DNA of 64,000 nucleotides from Sphingomonas faeni (GTDB taxonomy: Bacteria > Pseudomonadota > Alphaproteobacteria > Sphingomonadales > Sphingomonadaceae), in the NCBI RefSeq assembly GCF_023195535.1, contig NZ_JALPNF010000001.1:983557-1047556 (forward strand), read 5' to 3'. This document shows, piece after piece, positions 46,100 to 55,119 of the stretch (the stretch's first letter is position 1; every line of letters starts with the position of its first letter). The notes beneath the pieces are model-generated. The model was not told where the DNA came from. It worked only from the letters and a program-made list of their open reading frames with translations, and searched no databases. The position numbers were made by a program, and so were the translations under genes.

Positions 46100-48457
46100 G
46101 TGACCAAGACCCCGCTTCCAAAGTCGAGCAGCATTGCCGTCGACCTCGCCACTCTGTTGGGCATCCGCGACGGCGGCGATCCCGCCGTCTGGGGTCGCAT
46201 TCGCGCGGCGCAACTGTTCGCGGGGCGACGGGTCGCGCTGTTTCTGCTGGCCAGCAACATGATGGCCATGCTGGCGATCGCATTCCTGATCCGCGATGTC
46301 GTGCCGCACTGGCAGATCGCCACCTGGGGGGCATTGGTCACTGCGGCGGCGGTGTGGGTCGGGTTCCGCAGGCTTGCCACGCATCACCGCGGCGATGGCT
46401 ATGCGAGCCGGCGCGATCTGAGGCAGACGATGTGGGACGGCTTCGTCCTTGCGATCATGTGGTCCGCGGTGCCGGTATTCTTCTGCACGCACGCACCGAC
46501 CGGAACGACGGCGGGGCTGGGCCTTACGCTGGCGGTCCTGATGGCCGCCGCTGCGCTGTCGATGGCACCGCTGGTGCTCGCGACGCTCGTGTTCCTCGGC
46601 TATCTCGGGGCGGCGATGGTCGTCCAGCTCGCGTTTGCCGGCAGTTTGGCCGCCGCGGTCGGCATGATGCTGTTCACGGGCCTGCTAATGGCCGCGTGCA
46701 TTCACCGCGCCCGCGCGCTCGTCATGATCCGCGCCGGCGAGATCGTACTCGACGACCGCGACGAGACGGTCAGCCTGTTGCTCGGCGAGTTCGGGGGCGC
46801 CGGGGCCGACTGGCTCTGGGAAACCGACGCAACCCGTCGTGTCGTAAAGGCCAGTCCCCGCTTTGCCTTTGCGTGCGGCCTCGATCCGGCCAGCATCAAT
46901 GGGATGCCGCTGCTGCAGATACTGGCAGGGCCGTGTTGGGAAACCGGAGAATTCGATACGGGATTACGAACGCTGGCCGAGCGATTGAAACGGCGTGAGA
47001 GCTTTCGCGATTTGCGCCTCCCCGTCCAGATCGGCGGCGAGGATCGCTGGTGGGACATGGCCGCCTCGCCGCGCTTCGACGATCATGGCGAATTCTATGG
47101 TTTCCGCGGCGTCGGCTCGGATGTCACCGAACAACGGGCCTCGGCGGACAAGATCAACCGGATGGCGCGTTTCGATACGCTGACCGGCCTGCCCAACCGG
47201 CTGATGGTCAACGAGACTCTGGTCAAGGCCATGGCCGATGCGGATCGCTGGGGCGGGCGCTACGCGTTCATGATGCTGGATCTCGACCGCTTCAAGACGG
47301 TCAACGACACGCTCGGCCATCCGGTCGGCGATCGGCTGCTCGGCCGCGTGTCGGAACGGATCCATCAGTTGATGGGCGTCAACGAAACCTGCGGGCGCCT
47401 TGGCGGCGACGAATTTGCGGTCGTCGTCCGCGACGCCAGCAATACGGCCGCGGTCGAGCATCTCGCGGAACGGATCATCGCCTCGCTGTCGCGGCCGTAT
47501 GAGATCGACGCGCATACCCTGCATATCGGCGCAAGTATCGGCCTGGCGATGGGGCCGCGCGACGGGCGCACCGCGGATATGCTGATCCGCTCGGCAGACC
47601 TTGCCCTCTACCGTGCCAAGGATGCGGGACGCGGCGTGTTTCGCCGGTACGAACCGGAACTTCATGTTCAGGCCGAAGAACGGCGGGTGCTGGAAATGGC
47701 GTTGCGCCACGCGATCGAGAAGGGCGAGATGCACCTCGTCTATCAGCCGATCGTCGCGACCGACAGCGAAATGCCCTGCGGTTTCGAAGCGCTGTTGCGG
47801 TGGACCAGCCCCGAATTCGGCAACGTTTTGCCGATGAAGTTCATTCCGCTCGCCGAGGAAACTCGACTGATCGGGCCGATCGGCGCCTGGGTGGTCCGGA
47901 CTGCGTGCGAAGAGGCGGCGCGATGGCCGTCGGACATGCGGATCGCGGTGAACGTCTCCGCCGATCAGCTGCGCAATCCCAGTTTCGTGACGACGATCGC
48001 GTCGGCGCTCGCCAGCAGCGGCGTATCGCCCGAACGGCTGGAACTCGAAGTGACCGAAGGCATGTTCATGCATGAAGGTCTCGGCGCGACCCAGATCCTC
48101 GACCGGGTCGCCGAACTCGGCGTCCGGCTCAGTCTCGACGACTTCGGCACGGGTCAGTCGTCGCTCGGCTATCTCAGTCGCACGCGTTTCACCTCGCTGA
48201 AGATCGACCGCGATTTCGTCCGGGATACCGCCAGCGGCGTACGCGAGGCGGTGGCGATCGTCCGCGCCGGGATCGCACTTGCGACGAGCCTCGGCATGAC
48301 CACGACCGCCGAGGGTGTCGAAACCGAAGCGGAGCTCCGGGTTCTCCACGATCTCGGCTGCACCAAGGCGCAGGGGTTTTATTTCGGTCGACCGATGTCC
48401 GCCGAAGACGCCCGCGCGCTCGCCAACCGCCGCTGGAAGGACGCGGTCGCCGCGTAG
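46100..48457 (+). CDS. Membrane GGDEF/EAL cyclic-di-GMP enzyme
   Basis: A 785-residue protein. About five or six N-terminal membrane segments (residues 38-215) are followed by a PAS-like sensor (about 240-350), a diguanylate cyclase domain and a phosphodiesterase domain. The cyclase motif GGDEF is intact (GRLGGDEFAVVV near residue 435). The EAL domain is also complete: EALLRW, NVSADQLRNPSF, LELEVTEG, LSLDDFGTGQSSL, LKIDRDFV and AEGVETEAEL. Both activities are therefore possible. The GTG start has a weak ribosome-binding site, so the true start may differ by a few codons. Confidence 0.92.
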   Translation: MTKTPLPKSSSIAVDLATLLGIRDGGDPAVWGRIRAAQLFAGRRVALFLLASNMMAMLAIAFLIRDVVPHWQIATWGALVTAAAVWVGFRRLATHHRGDGYASRRDLRQTMWDGFVLAIMWSAVPVFFCTHAPTGTTAGLGLTLAVLMAAAALSMAPLVLATLVFLGYLGAAMVVQLAFAGSLAAAVGMMLFTGLLMAACIHRARALVMIRAGEIVLDDRDETVSLLLGEFGGAGADWLWETDATRRVVKASPRFAFACGLDPASINGMPLLQILAGPCWETGEFDTGLRTLAERLKRRESFRDLRLPVQIGGEDRWWDMAASPRFDDHGEFYGFRGVGSDVTEQRASADKINRMARFDTLTGLPNRLMVNETLVKAMADADRWGGRYAFMMLDLDRFKTVNDTLGHPVGDRLLGRVSERIHQLMGVNETCGRLGGDEFAVVVRDASNTAAVEHLAERIIASLSRPYEIDAHTLHIGASIGLAMGPRDGRTADMLIRSADLALYRAKDAGRGVFRRYEPELHVQAEERRVLEMALRHAIEKGEMHLVYQPIVATDSEMPCGFEALLRWTSPEFGNVLPMKFIPLAEETRLIGPIGAWVVRTACEEAARWPSDMRIAVNVSADQLRNPSFVTTIASALASSGVSPERLELEVTEGMFMHEGLGATQILDRVAELGVRLSLDDFGTGQSSLGYLSRTRFTSLKIDRDFVRDTASGVREAVAIVRAGIALATSLGMTTTAEGVETEAELRVLHDLGCTKAQGFYFGRPMSAEDARALANRRWKDAVAA

Positions 48458-48515
48458 TCTCGGATCGCGCGTATGACCGTCATCCGCAGTCATGCTGGCG
48501 ATCGAAGGCGTGCGA

Positions 48516-49829
48516 TCAGCGGCGTCGCTCACGCCCCGCAAAGCTTACAACGCTTTCCGCCCCATTGGCCGAAACCGCTGAGACGCCGACGAAAGTGTCG
48601 TCGACCGGCACTTGCGCCAGGATCGTCTGCGGGTTTGGTCCGGTTGCCGGCACGTCCCGTGCATCCGTCCAGTCCTGCGCATCGTTGCGGCGCCAGCGGA
48701 CCCGGTACGCGGTCGCGCCCGACACCGGGGTCCACCTGACGGTCGTATCACGCGACAGCGCGCCAGCGATCGAGACGTCCTCCGGTGCGGCGGGGGCGTC
48801 CGCGATCCGCGCAAGGGTGGCGAGATTGATCGCCGTCACCTTGGCAAGATACGGAAAGTCCATTCCGGCGATCGTATCACCATAGTCGACGCCCTTTTCG
48901 GTACGCAGGTCCTGGTGCTGACGATCCCAGTTCTCCGCCGCGACCGAGAACCGCACCGCGGGATAGCCCAGCTTCAGGAAGGGTTCGTGATCGCCGCCAC
49001 GGCCGAACCGGTCGGGCCGGCGATCGAGCATCACGTCGAGACCACCGGGAATGCCGCCGGCGATCCCGTCGATCGCCTTGGCCAGCGCGCGGCTGGGGCC
49101 ATCGTCCTCGCCGCCCTCGGCCCGGCGGCCCTGTTGCGCGACCAGATCCTCGGAGGCGCGGATGCCTTCGGAGAACACGCGGACCCTGTCGGCAATGCGG
49201 ACGCCGCCCTGCCCGACGGTGTTGCCGACGATGTCGTTGTTGAGCATCGCCGACACCTTCCAGCCGCGCGCCTTGGCGGTGTCGGCCAGCAGCTCGGCGC
49301 CCCAGAGCCCCTGCTCCTCGCCCGAGAACACCGCGTAGACGATCGTCGCATCGAACGTCCGCTGCGATAACAGCCGCGCCGCCTCGAGTACCAGTGCGAC
49401 CCCCGACGCGTTGTCGTTTGCGCCCGGTGCGTCGGAGGTGACATTCATCACGTCGGTCACGCGACTGTCGATATGCGCGCCGACGATCACGACGCGGTTC
49501 GGATCGCGTCCCCGCTGGATGCCGAGCACGTCCTCGACCACGACACCGGTCGGTGCACGCGGGCCCGTGAACGTCCGCGCGATCCGGTCGACGACGACGC
49601 ACCCACCGCATGACGCGCCGATCTGCATGAATCTTTGCGCCGCCCAGTTTCGTGCCGCACCGATCCCGCGCCGGGGATCGGTGGTCACAGACGCCGTGTG
49701 CCGGGTACCGAAACCGACCATCGTCGTGACATCGGCCTTGAGCCGCGTTGCGGACGGTGGCGGCAACCGGACGGGTGCGGAAGCTGGCGGGGCGGCTGCG
49801 AGAAGCAGGGGTATGATGAAGAATGACAT
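48516..49829 (-). CDS. M28-family metallopeptidase with C-terminal fibronectin-like domain
   Basis: A 437-residue exported peptidase. The signal peptide (MSFFIIPLLLAAAPPASA) precedes an M28 zinc-aminopeptidase domain. Its metal ligands are seen in IVGAHIDSR, GANDNASGV, FSGEEQGLWG (with the catalytic Glu), LNNDIVGN and GGDHEPFLKLGYPAVR. Residues about 345-430 form a fibronectin type III-like domain (TTVRWTPVSGATAYRVRWRR), probably for binding. It probably degrades oligopeptides outside the cytoplasm. It converges with the GGDEF/EAL gene. Confidence 0.88.
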   Translation of the reverse strand: MSFFIIPLLLAAAPPASAPVRLPPPSATRLKADVTTMVGFGTRHTASVTTDPRRGIGAARNWAAQRFMQIGASCGGCVVVDRIARTFTGPRAPTGVVVEDVLGIQRGRDPNRVVIVGAHIDSRVTDVMNVTSDAPGANDNASGVALVLEAARLLSQRTFDATIVYAVFSGEEQGLWGAELLADTAKARGWKVSAMLNNDIVGNTVGQGGVRIADRVRVFSEGIRASEDLVAQQGRRAEGGEDDGPSRALAKAIDGIAGGIPGGLDVMLDRRPDRFGRGGDHEPFLKLGYPAVRFSVAAENWDRQHQDLRTEKGVDYGDTIAGMDFPYLAKVTAINLATLARIADAPAAPEDVSIAGALSRDTTVRWTPVSGATAYRVRWRRNDAQDWTDARDVPATGPNPQTILAQVPVDDTFVGVSAVSANGAESVVSFAGRERRR

Positions 49830-49861
49830 CTGCGAACCGTGGCGCCATCGGTCGTGCGGCT

Positions 49862-50007
49862 CAAGTCATTAGTGCGCGAACCCGATACTGGATCTCACCA
49901 TCCCGGTTTCGGCCGAGGTTGCCAACGTTGTCAGATCCTTACAAGCCGCGGGGTTGGTCGCAATCTAATCTAAGTATGATATTTTTTTCATAATTTCTGC
50001 TAAACAT
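49862..50007 (+). promoter_or_regulatory. AT-rich upstream region of the PAS/winged-helix regulator
   Basis: The segment immediately before the gene (about 49965-50005) is much more AT-rich than its surroundings, with AAGTATGATATTTTTTTCAT and ATTTCTGCTAAACATATG. It probably holds the promoter. A specific -35/-10 pair cannot be assigned with confidence. Confidence 0.4.
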
Positions 50008-50694
50008 ATGATGGTCTTGTGGGAGCAGCCGGTGATTGTCGGGCATTCTATCTCGAACGCAGACGGCGTTATCCAGGCGATCGACGAGCCGGTGGCGACG
50101 CTACTACAACGTCATCGCGATCAACTCGTTGGTATATCGTATATCTCTATTACGCATCCTGATGATCTAGCCCTGAATCTCGCGAAGGTTGGAGCATTAA
50201 AGACCAACGGGCAGTCGACCCGAATTCGCAAACGTTATATCGGTGGCAAGGGCGACGTCATTAAGATGGAAGTCCAGGTTTCGCGACTTGCAGGATGTGA
50301 TGGCGGTCTGCTGATCGGCACCTTGTCGACGATCGATGACGACCAGGATCTTGACTACGGACCCCGTAGATTATGGCGCCGCGCTCGGGAATTTCTCGAC
50401 ATCATGCATGCCCGCGATGAAATCCTGGGGGCGGAGCTGTTCGCCGATCATGCCTGGACGATCCTGCTGCTGACCTATGTCGCCGAAGCGGAGGGTCGGA
50501 TCGCCTCCACGGAGATGGTTTCCGACCACCTCTCGCTATCGCGCGCGACGATCGAGCGCTGGTTGCGCGTGCTCCAGTCCAAGACCCTTATCGAACCGGT
50601 GCGCGCGGGTATCGACGCACTGCAACTCACGCAGACCGGTATCGACAAGGTCGAACGCCTGCTGGACCAGAGACTCGCCATACCCGTCGCCTGA
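50008..50694 (+). CDS. PAS-like sensor with C-terminal winged-helix domain
   Basis: A 228-residue protein. Residues about 10-110 look like a PAS fold (SISNADGVIQAIDEPVATLL, YISITHPDDLALNLAKV, GGLLIGTLSTIDDD). A helical linker follows, then a winged-helix, MarR-like DNA-binding domain (about 145-225: WTILLLTYVAEAEGRI, SDHLSLSRATIERWLRVLQS, LTQTGIDKVERLL). It is probably a transcription regulator that responds to a small signal. Codon use is less GC-rich than in the neighbours, hinting at later acquisition. ATG 50011 is an alternative start. Confidence 0.72.
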   Translation: MMVLWEQPVIVGHSISNADGVIQAIDEPVATLLQRHRDQLVGISYISITHPDDLALNLAKVGALKTNGQSTRIRKRYIGGKGDVIKMEVQVSRLAGCDGGLLIGTLSTIDDDQDLDYGPRRLWRRAREFLDIMHARDEILGAELFADHAWTILLLTYVAEAEGRIASTEMVSDHLSLSRATIERWLRVLQSKTLIEPVRAGIDALQLTQTGIDKVERLLDQRLAIPVA

Positions 50695-50735
50695 ACTCGA
50701 GCAACAACCAGACGCCGATTTCATGACGCCGCGGC

Positions 50736-51191
50736 TCAGCTCAGCCGGTCGATCGCCTCGCGAGTCAGCGATCCCGGGATGATCATCACCGGCACGGGCA
50801 GCGCACCCGCATCGGCACCGGTGAAATGCGCGATCAGTTCGCCCGGCGCACCGGTTGCCGCGGCCCCCAGCACCAGCGCCGCGATATCCGGGTTCGCCTC
50901 GATCATCGCGCGGATGATCTTCGGCCCCTCGCCTTCGCGCACCGTGATCGACGGACGCAGCCCCGATTCCTCGAGCAACGTCCCCGCCGCACCCGCGACC
51001 AGACCCTGGGCGTGAAGGTGCGCCTCCTCCTCGATCGTCGCCTGGACGCCGCCGAACGCGATGAACTCCTGTGGCGGGATCACCGTCAGGATCTCGACGC
51101 CGCCGCCGGTCTTCACGGCGCGACGCGCGGCGAAGCGCAAGGCGATGCCGGCTTCGGGACTGTCGTCAATAACCACCAGATAAATGCGCAT
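50736..51191 (-). CDS. Universal stress protein (UspA family)
   Basis: A 151-residue single-domain USP. It starts IYLVVIDDSPEAGIALRFAARRA and ends with PVPVMIIPGSL. The central ATP-binding region VLGAAATGAPGELIAHFTG resembles the G-2x-G-9x-G(S/T) motif, though the final residues are altered, so nucleotide binding is uncertain. USPs help cells survive starvation and stress. It is transcribed alone, divergent from the acyltransferase gene. Confidence 0.85.
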   Translation of the reverse strand: MRIYLVVIDDSPEAGIALRFAARRAVKTGGGVEILTVIPPQEFIAFGGVQATIEEEAHLHAQGLVAGAAGTLLEESGLRPSITVREGEGPKIIRAMIEANPDIAALVLGAAATGAPGELIAHFTGADAGALPVPVMIIPGSLTREAIDRLS

Positions 51192-51326
51192 TTTGGCCCC
51201 CGTTATGCGACGTAGGTGGCCCGAAGCCGTGCACGACGCAAGACCGCGGAGTTGCGCCGACGGGGTTGACCCGAGCGGACGAGGGCGCGAGTAGGCATGC
51301 CGTTACGTCACGCCCTGGGGAAATCC

Positions 51327-52670
51327 ATGTCGATCGAGATCAAGATGCCTGCCCTGTCCCCGACCATGGAGGAGGGAACCCTCGCCAAATGGTTGATCAA
51401 GGAAGGCGACGTCGTGAAATCCGGCGACCTGATGGCCGAGATCGAGACCGACAAGGCAACGATGGAATTCGAAGCCGTCGACGAAGGCACCGTGGTCAAG
51501 ATCCTCGTCGCCGAGGGTACCGACAACGTGAAGGTCGGCACGGTCATCGCGATCATCGCCGAAGAGGGCGAGGACGCGTCCTCCGTTTCTTCCACGCCTG
51601 CGAAGAGCGAGACGCCCGAGCCCGCCGCCAAGGAATCGGAAGCCAAGCCCGACCCGAAGGATCCCAACGACACGGGTAGCGAGGCCAAGCCGGTCGAGCG
51701 CACCGAGGCTTCGGCCGAGGATCATGGCCGTCCGGCAGAGGCTGGTCCGGCCTCGTCGGGTGACCGCGTGAAGGCGAGCCCGCTCGCGCGTCGCCTGGCT
51801 GCCGACAAGGGTATCGATCTCGGCGCCGTGTCGGGTTCGGGGCCGAAGGGTCGCATCGTCAAGGCCGACGTCGAGAGCGCGAAGCCGGGTGCAGCGCCTG
51901 CCGCTGCAAAGACCGAAGCAACGGCCCCGACCGCGGCTGCGGCCCCCGCGCCTGCCGCGAAGCCGGCGGCCGTGCCGGATATCCCGCACGAGGCGACCAA
52001 GCTCAGCAACGTGCGGAAGACGATCGCGCGTCGCCTGACCGAGTCGAAGCAGACCGTTCCGCACATCTACCTGACCGTGAACATTCGTCTCGACGCGCTG
52101 CTCAAGCTGCGTGGCGAGCTCAACAAGAGCCTCGAATCGCGCGGCGTGAAGCTGTCGGTCAACGACCTGCTGATCAAGGCGCAGGCCGTGGCCCTGATGC
52201 AGGTCCCCACTTGCAACGTGATGTTCACGCCCGACCAGCTGATCACCTTCCAGCGTGCCGACATCTCGGTCGCGGTGAGCACGCCGTCGGGCCTGATCAC
52301 GCCGATCATCGTCGGTGCCGACACCGCCTCGCTGTCCTCGATCTCGACGCAGATGAAGGATCTCGCCGGCCGCGCCCGCGACGGCAAGCTGAAGCCCGAG
52401 GAATATCAGGGCGGCACCGCCTCGATCAGCAACATGGGCATGTTCGGCATCACGCAGTTCGATGCGGTCATCAATCCACCGCAGGCGATGATCCTCGCGG
52501 TCGGCGCGGGCGAGAAGCGTCCGTTCGTGGTCGGCGACGAACTGACCGTGGCGACCGTCATGTCGGCAACGGGCAGCTTCGATCACCGCGCAATCGACGG
52601 GGCGGACGGCGCGCAGTTCATGAAGGCGTTCAAGCACCTCGTCGAGAACCCGCTGGGCATGCTGGCGTAA
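51327..52670 (+). CDS. pdhC: Dihydrolipoamide acetyltransferase, E2 of pyruvate dehydrogenase
   Basis: A 447-residue E2 enzyme. In order it has one lipoyl domain ([20 protein letters not shown], with the lipoylated lysine in [11 protein letters not shown] near residue 43), an acidic/Pro-rich linker, a peripheral-subunit-binding domain ([20 protein letters not shown] near residue 160) and, after an Ala/Pro linker, the catalytic domain. The catalytic motif [13 protein letters not shown] is near residue 420. The MPALSPTM start favours pyruvate over 2-oxoglutarate dehydrogenase. ATG 51327 begins the lipoyl domain. E1 genes are not in the window, and the E3 gene lies 730 bp downstream. Confidence 0.93.
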   Translation: MSIEIKMPALSPTMEEGTLAKWLIKEGDVVKSGDLMAEIETDKATMEFEAVDEGTVVKILVAEGTDNVKVGTVIAIIAEEGEDASSVSSTPAKSETPEPAAKESEAKPDPKDPNDTGSEAKPVERTEASAEDHGRPAEAGPASSGDRVKASPLARRLAADKGIDLGAVSGSGPKGRIVKADVESAKPGAAPAAAKTEATAPTAAAAPAPAAKPAAVPDIPHEATKLSNVRKTIARRLTESKQTVPHIYLTVNIRLDALLKLRGELNKSLESRGVKLSVNDLLIKAQAVALMQVPTCNVMFTPDQLITFQRADISVAVSTPSGLITPIIVGADTASLSSISTQMKDLAGRARDGKLKPEEYQGGTASISNMGMFGITQFDAVINPPQAMILAVGAGEKRPFVVGDELTVATVMSATGSFDHRAIDGADGAQFMKAFKHLVENPLGMLA

Positions 52671-52700
52671 GCTGACGGATATGGACTGCAACTCCCCCGA

Positions 52701-52769
52701 TCCGTTCGCCCTGAGCGAAGTCGAAGGGCATGAGACCCATGTACCTCGACTGCGCTCGGCGCGAACGAT
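52701..52769. repeat. Small palindromic repeat (GCCCTGAGCGAAGTCGAAGGGC type)
   Basis: The left half contains CGTTCGCCCTGAGCGAAGTC and the right half CTCGACTGCGCTCGGCGCGA ACG, an imperfect inverted repeat. The core GCCCTGAGCGAAGTCGAAGG is a recurring intergenic sequence type in sphingomonads. It lies between the E2 gene and the small membrane protein gene. Confidence 0.75.
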
Positions 52770-52786
52770 TTAGGGGGGTGTTCGAC

Positions 52787-52999
52787 ATGAAGCAGACGAC
52801 CATCGAGATTCTGCACATCCTTGCAGGCCTCGTCGTTGCTATCGCGATCACCTGGGCGGCGGCATGGTCATATCCGCTCGGACAGGACGTGATCTGGGCG
52901 TGCGGTGCGGCGGCGATGGTCGCGACCGTGCTGATGGGCGTGGGACCGTTGCGCCGCGCGCGTCGTCTCGACCAAACGACCCGCAGGAGTGAAGCGTGA
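52787..52999 (+). CDS. Small two-pass membrane protein
   Basis: A 70-residue protein with two predicted membrane segments (about residues 7-27, ILHILAGLVVAIAITWAAAW, and 33-52, DVIWACGAAAMVATVLMGVG) and a basic tail (RRARRLDQTTRRSEA). I do not recognise the family. ATG 52787 is preceded by AGGGGGGTG. It lies between the E2 gene and the thioesterase, and its stop overlaps the thioesterase start (GTGA). Confidence 0.7.
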   Translation: MKQTTIEILHILAGLVVAIAITWAAAWSYPLGQDVIWACGAAAMVATVLMGVGPLRRARRLDQTTRRSEA

Positions 53000-53385
53000 C
53001 CGACCTGCCCCCCAACAAGGCCCCGACGATCCGCGTCACCGCGATGCCCGCCGACGCCAACCCTTACGGAGACATCTTCGGCGGCTGGCTCATGGGCCAG
53101 ATGGATCTCGCGGCCGGCTCGGTAGCGTCGCGCCGTAGCGGTGGCCGCGCCGTCACGATCGCGGCGGACGCGATGAAGTTCCACATGCCGGTCGTCGTCG
53201 GCGACGAGGTGTCGGTCTACGCAGACCTGATCGCGGTCGGCCGCACCTCGATGACGATCGAAGTCGAGGCCTGGCGCCGCGCCCGCCACAGCAACGACAG
53301 TTGCAAGGTGACCCAGGCGCGCTTCATCTTCGTGGCGGTCGGCGACGATCGCAAACCGCGGCCCGTGCCGCCCGAAACCAACTAA
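52996..53385 (+). CDS. Hotdog-fold acyl-CoA thioesterase (YciA-like)
   Basis: A 129-residue thioesterase of the hotdog fold, expected to hydrolyse acyl-CoA. DANPYGDIFGGWLMGQMDLAAG near residue 21 is the YciA-type active-site block (the Asn/Asp and Gly-Gly-Trp), followed by KFHMPVVVGDEVSVYADLI. The GTG start overlaps the stop of the membrane-protein gene. It lies 16 bp before the E3 gene, so it is probably co-transcribed with the dehydrogenase genes and may balance CoA pools. Confidence 0.88.
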   Translation: MTDLPPNKAPTIRVTAMPADANPYGDIFGGWLMGQMDLAAGSVASRRSGGRAVTIAADAMKFHMPVVVGDEVSVYADLIAVGRTSMTIEVEAWRRARHSNDSCKVTQARFIFVAVGDDRKPRPVPPETN

Positions 53386-53401
53386 TCCAAAGGACTATCC
53401 C

Positions 53402-54796
53402 GTGGCTGATACCTATGATCTCGTCATCCTCGGCTCGGGCCCCGGCGGTTACGTCGCGGCGATCCGCGCGTCGCAGCTTGGCCTGAAGGTCGCGATCGTC
53501 GAGCGCGAGCGGCTGGGCGGCATCTGCCTCAACTGGGGCTGCATCCCGACCAAGGCGCTGCTCCGTACCTCGGAAATCTATCACTACATGCAGAACGCCG
53601 AGAGCTACGGCTTGAAGGCGGATAATGTCGGGTTCGACCTCGCCAAGGTCGTCGACCGCTCGCGCAAGGTTGCCGGCCAGCTGAACGCGGGCGTCAAGGG
53701 TCTGATGAAGAAGAACAAGGTGACCGTCGTCGAGGGCGTCGGCACGGTTACCGCTAAGGGCAAGCTTTCGGTCAAGCAGGGCGACAAGACCGTCGAGCTC
53801 GAAGCCAAGAACATCATCGTCGCGACCGGCGCGCGCGCTCGCGACCTGCCGTTCGCCAAGGCCGACGGCGAGCGGATCTGGACCTATCGCCACGCGATGG
53901 TGCCGACCGAGATGCCGACCAAGCTGCTGGTCATCGGCTCGGGTGCGATCGGCGTCGAGTTCGCCAGCTTCTACAACGACATGGGCGCCGACGTGACGAT
54001 CGTCGAGATGCTCCCGCGCATCCTTCCCGTCGAGGACGAGGAAGTCTCCGCGTTCATGGACAAGGCGCTGACCAAGCAGGGCATCAAGCTGCTGACCCAG
54101 ACCGGCCTCGAAGGGCTCGCCCCGTCGGCCAACGGCGTGACCGCGAAGATCAAGCACAAGGACGGCAAGGTCGCGTCCGAAGAGTTCAGCCATGCGATCA
54201 TCGCGATCGGCATCGTCCCCAACACCGAGAATATCGGGCTGGAGGCGCTCGGCGTCGAGACCGACCGCGGGCATATCAAGACCAACGGCTACGGCCGCAC
54301 CAACGTCGACGGCATCTGGGCGATCGGCGACGTCACCGGCGCGCCGTGGCTCGCGCACAAGGCCAGCCACGAGGGCATCATCGCGGTCGAGAAGATCGCC
54401 GGCGGTTCGCCGCACCAGATGGACAAGGCCAACATCCCCGGCTGCACCTATTCGCGCCCACAGGTCGCGAGCGTCGGCATGACCGAGGCGAAGGCGAAGG
54501 AAGCCGGCTACGAGCTGAAGGTCGGCAAGTTCCCGTTCATCGGCAACGGCAAGGCGATCGCGCTGGGTGAAGCCGAGGGCTTCGTGAAGACGGTGTTCGA
54601 TGCGAAGACCGGCGAACTGCTCGGCGCGCACATGGTCGGCGCGGAAGTGACCGAGCTGATCCAGGGCTATGTCGTCGCGCGCCAGCTCGAGACGACCGAG
54701 GCCGAGCTGATGGAAACCGTGTTCGCGCACCCGACGCTCAGCGAAATGATGCACGAGAGCGTCCTCGCCGCCTATGGCCGGGCGATCCATTACTGA
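53402..54796 (+). CDS. lpdA: Dihydrolipoyl dehydrogenase (E3)
   Basis: A 464-residue FAD- and NAD-dependent disulfide reductase that reoxidises the lipoyl groups of 2-oxoacid dehydrogenase complexes. The FAD loop VILGSGPGGYVAAIRASQLG (residues 8-27) is followed by the redox cysteines in GGICLNWGCIPTKALL near residue 40. The NAD loop VIGSGAIGVEFASFYNDMG lies near residue 178, and the C-terminal catalytic His-Glu pair in FAHPTLSEMMHES. Length and motifs are standard. It closes the E2-thioesterase-E3 unit. Confidence 0.96.
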   Translation: MADTYDLVILGSGPGGYVAAIRASQLGLKVAIVERERLGGICLNWGCIPTKALLRTSEIYHYMQNAESYGLKADNVGFDLAKVVDRSRKVAGQLNAGVKGLMKKNKVTVVEGVGTVTAKGKLSVKQGDKTVELEAKNIIVATGARARDLPFAKADGERIWTYRHAMVPTEMPTKLLVIGSGAIGVEFASFYNDMGADVTIVEMLPRILPVEDEEVSAFMDKALTKQGIKLLTQTGLEGLAPSANGVTAKIKHKDGKVASEEFSHAIIAIGIVPNTENIGLEALGVETDRGHIKTNGYGRTNVDGIWAIGDVTGAPWLAHKASHEGIIAVEKIAGGSPHQMDKANIPGCTYSRPQVASVGMTEAKAKEAGYELKVGKFPFIGNGKAIALGEAEGFVKTVFDAKTGELLGAHMVGAEVTELIQGYVVARQLETTEAELMETVFAHPTLSEMMHESVLAAYGRAIHY

Positions 54797-55119
54797 CCCT
54801 GCGATCCTCCCCCGCAAGGGGGAGGATACGCGCTTTATACCGCCCTTCCCCGTCATCCTGACGAAAGTCAGGACCCAGGGTACCACCCGCAGCCCCCTCG
54901 GCTCTGGGTCCTGACTTTCGTCAGGATGACGGCAGGCGGGTGCATGCAGACCACCCCCGACCATTCTGCACCCGGCCGACCCGTCAAGTCGGGCAAACCA
55001 TCCCGTTTCGGCCCTATCTCGCTTGACCATCGCTCCTGTCCCCTCAAAGGGGCGTGTCGGTCGCGGGGTTCAGCGCTCCAGGATTCCGCGAACACAAGCC
55101 CCCGGTGCAGGACCCGCGA
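54797..55119. other. Gap after lpdA with a hairpin and an 83-bp palindrome
   Basis: A short hairpin (CTCCCCCGCAAGGGGGAG, about 54808-54825) directly follows lpdA and may act as a terminator although no T-tract follows. The family-B palindrome is at 54850-54932. The rest (54933-55119) leads to the next gene and shows no further feature. Confidence 0.55.
54850..54932. repeat. Family-B 83-bp palindrome, intergenic
   Basis: Near-perfect arms, CCGTCATCCTGACGAAAGTC and its reverse complement, frame a GGACCCAGGG / CTCTGGGTCC inner stem. It has the same length and outer ends as the element read in frame inside rnr at 4535-4617. Confidence 0.93.

Noticed and set aside
43412..46492. A 1026-codon open frame on the minus strand covering recX and beyond
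   Set aside because: Only its last ~235 residues look like a protein (RecX). The rest is the antisense shadow of the acyl-AMP ligase gene, a common effect at high GC.
46964..48541. A 525-codon minus-strand frame
   Set aside because: It mirrors the GGDEF/EAL gene, shows Arg/Asp/His-rich shadow composition and has no domain.
51303..52691. A 462-codon minus-strand frame
   Set aside because: Antisense shadow of the E2 gene, rich in Arg/His/Asp, with no family features.
53324..55030. A 568-codon minus-strand frame opposite lpdA
   Set aside because: Antisense shadow; lpdA on the plus strand has every catalytic motif.
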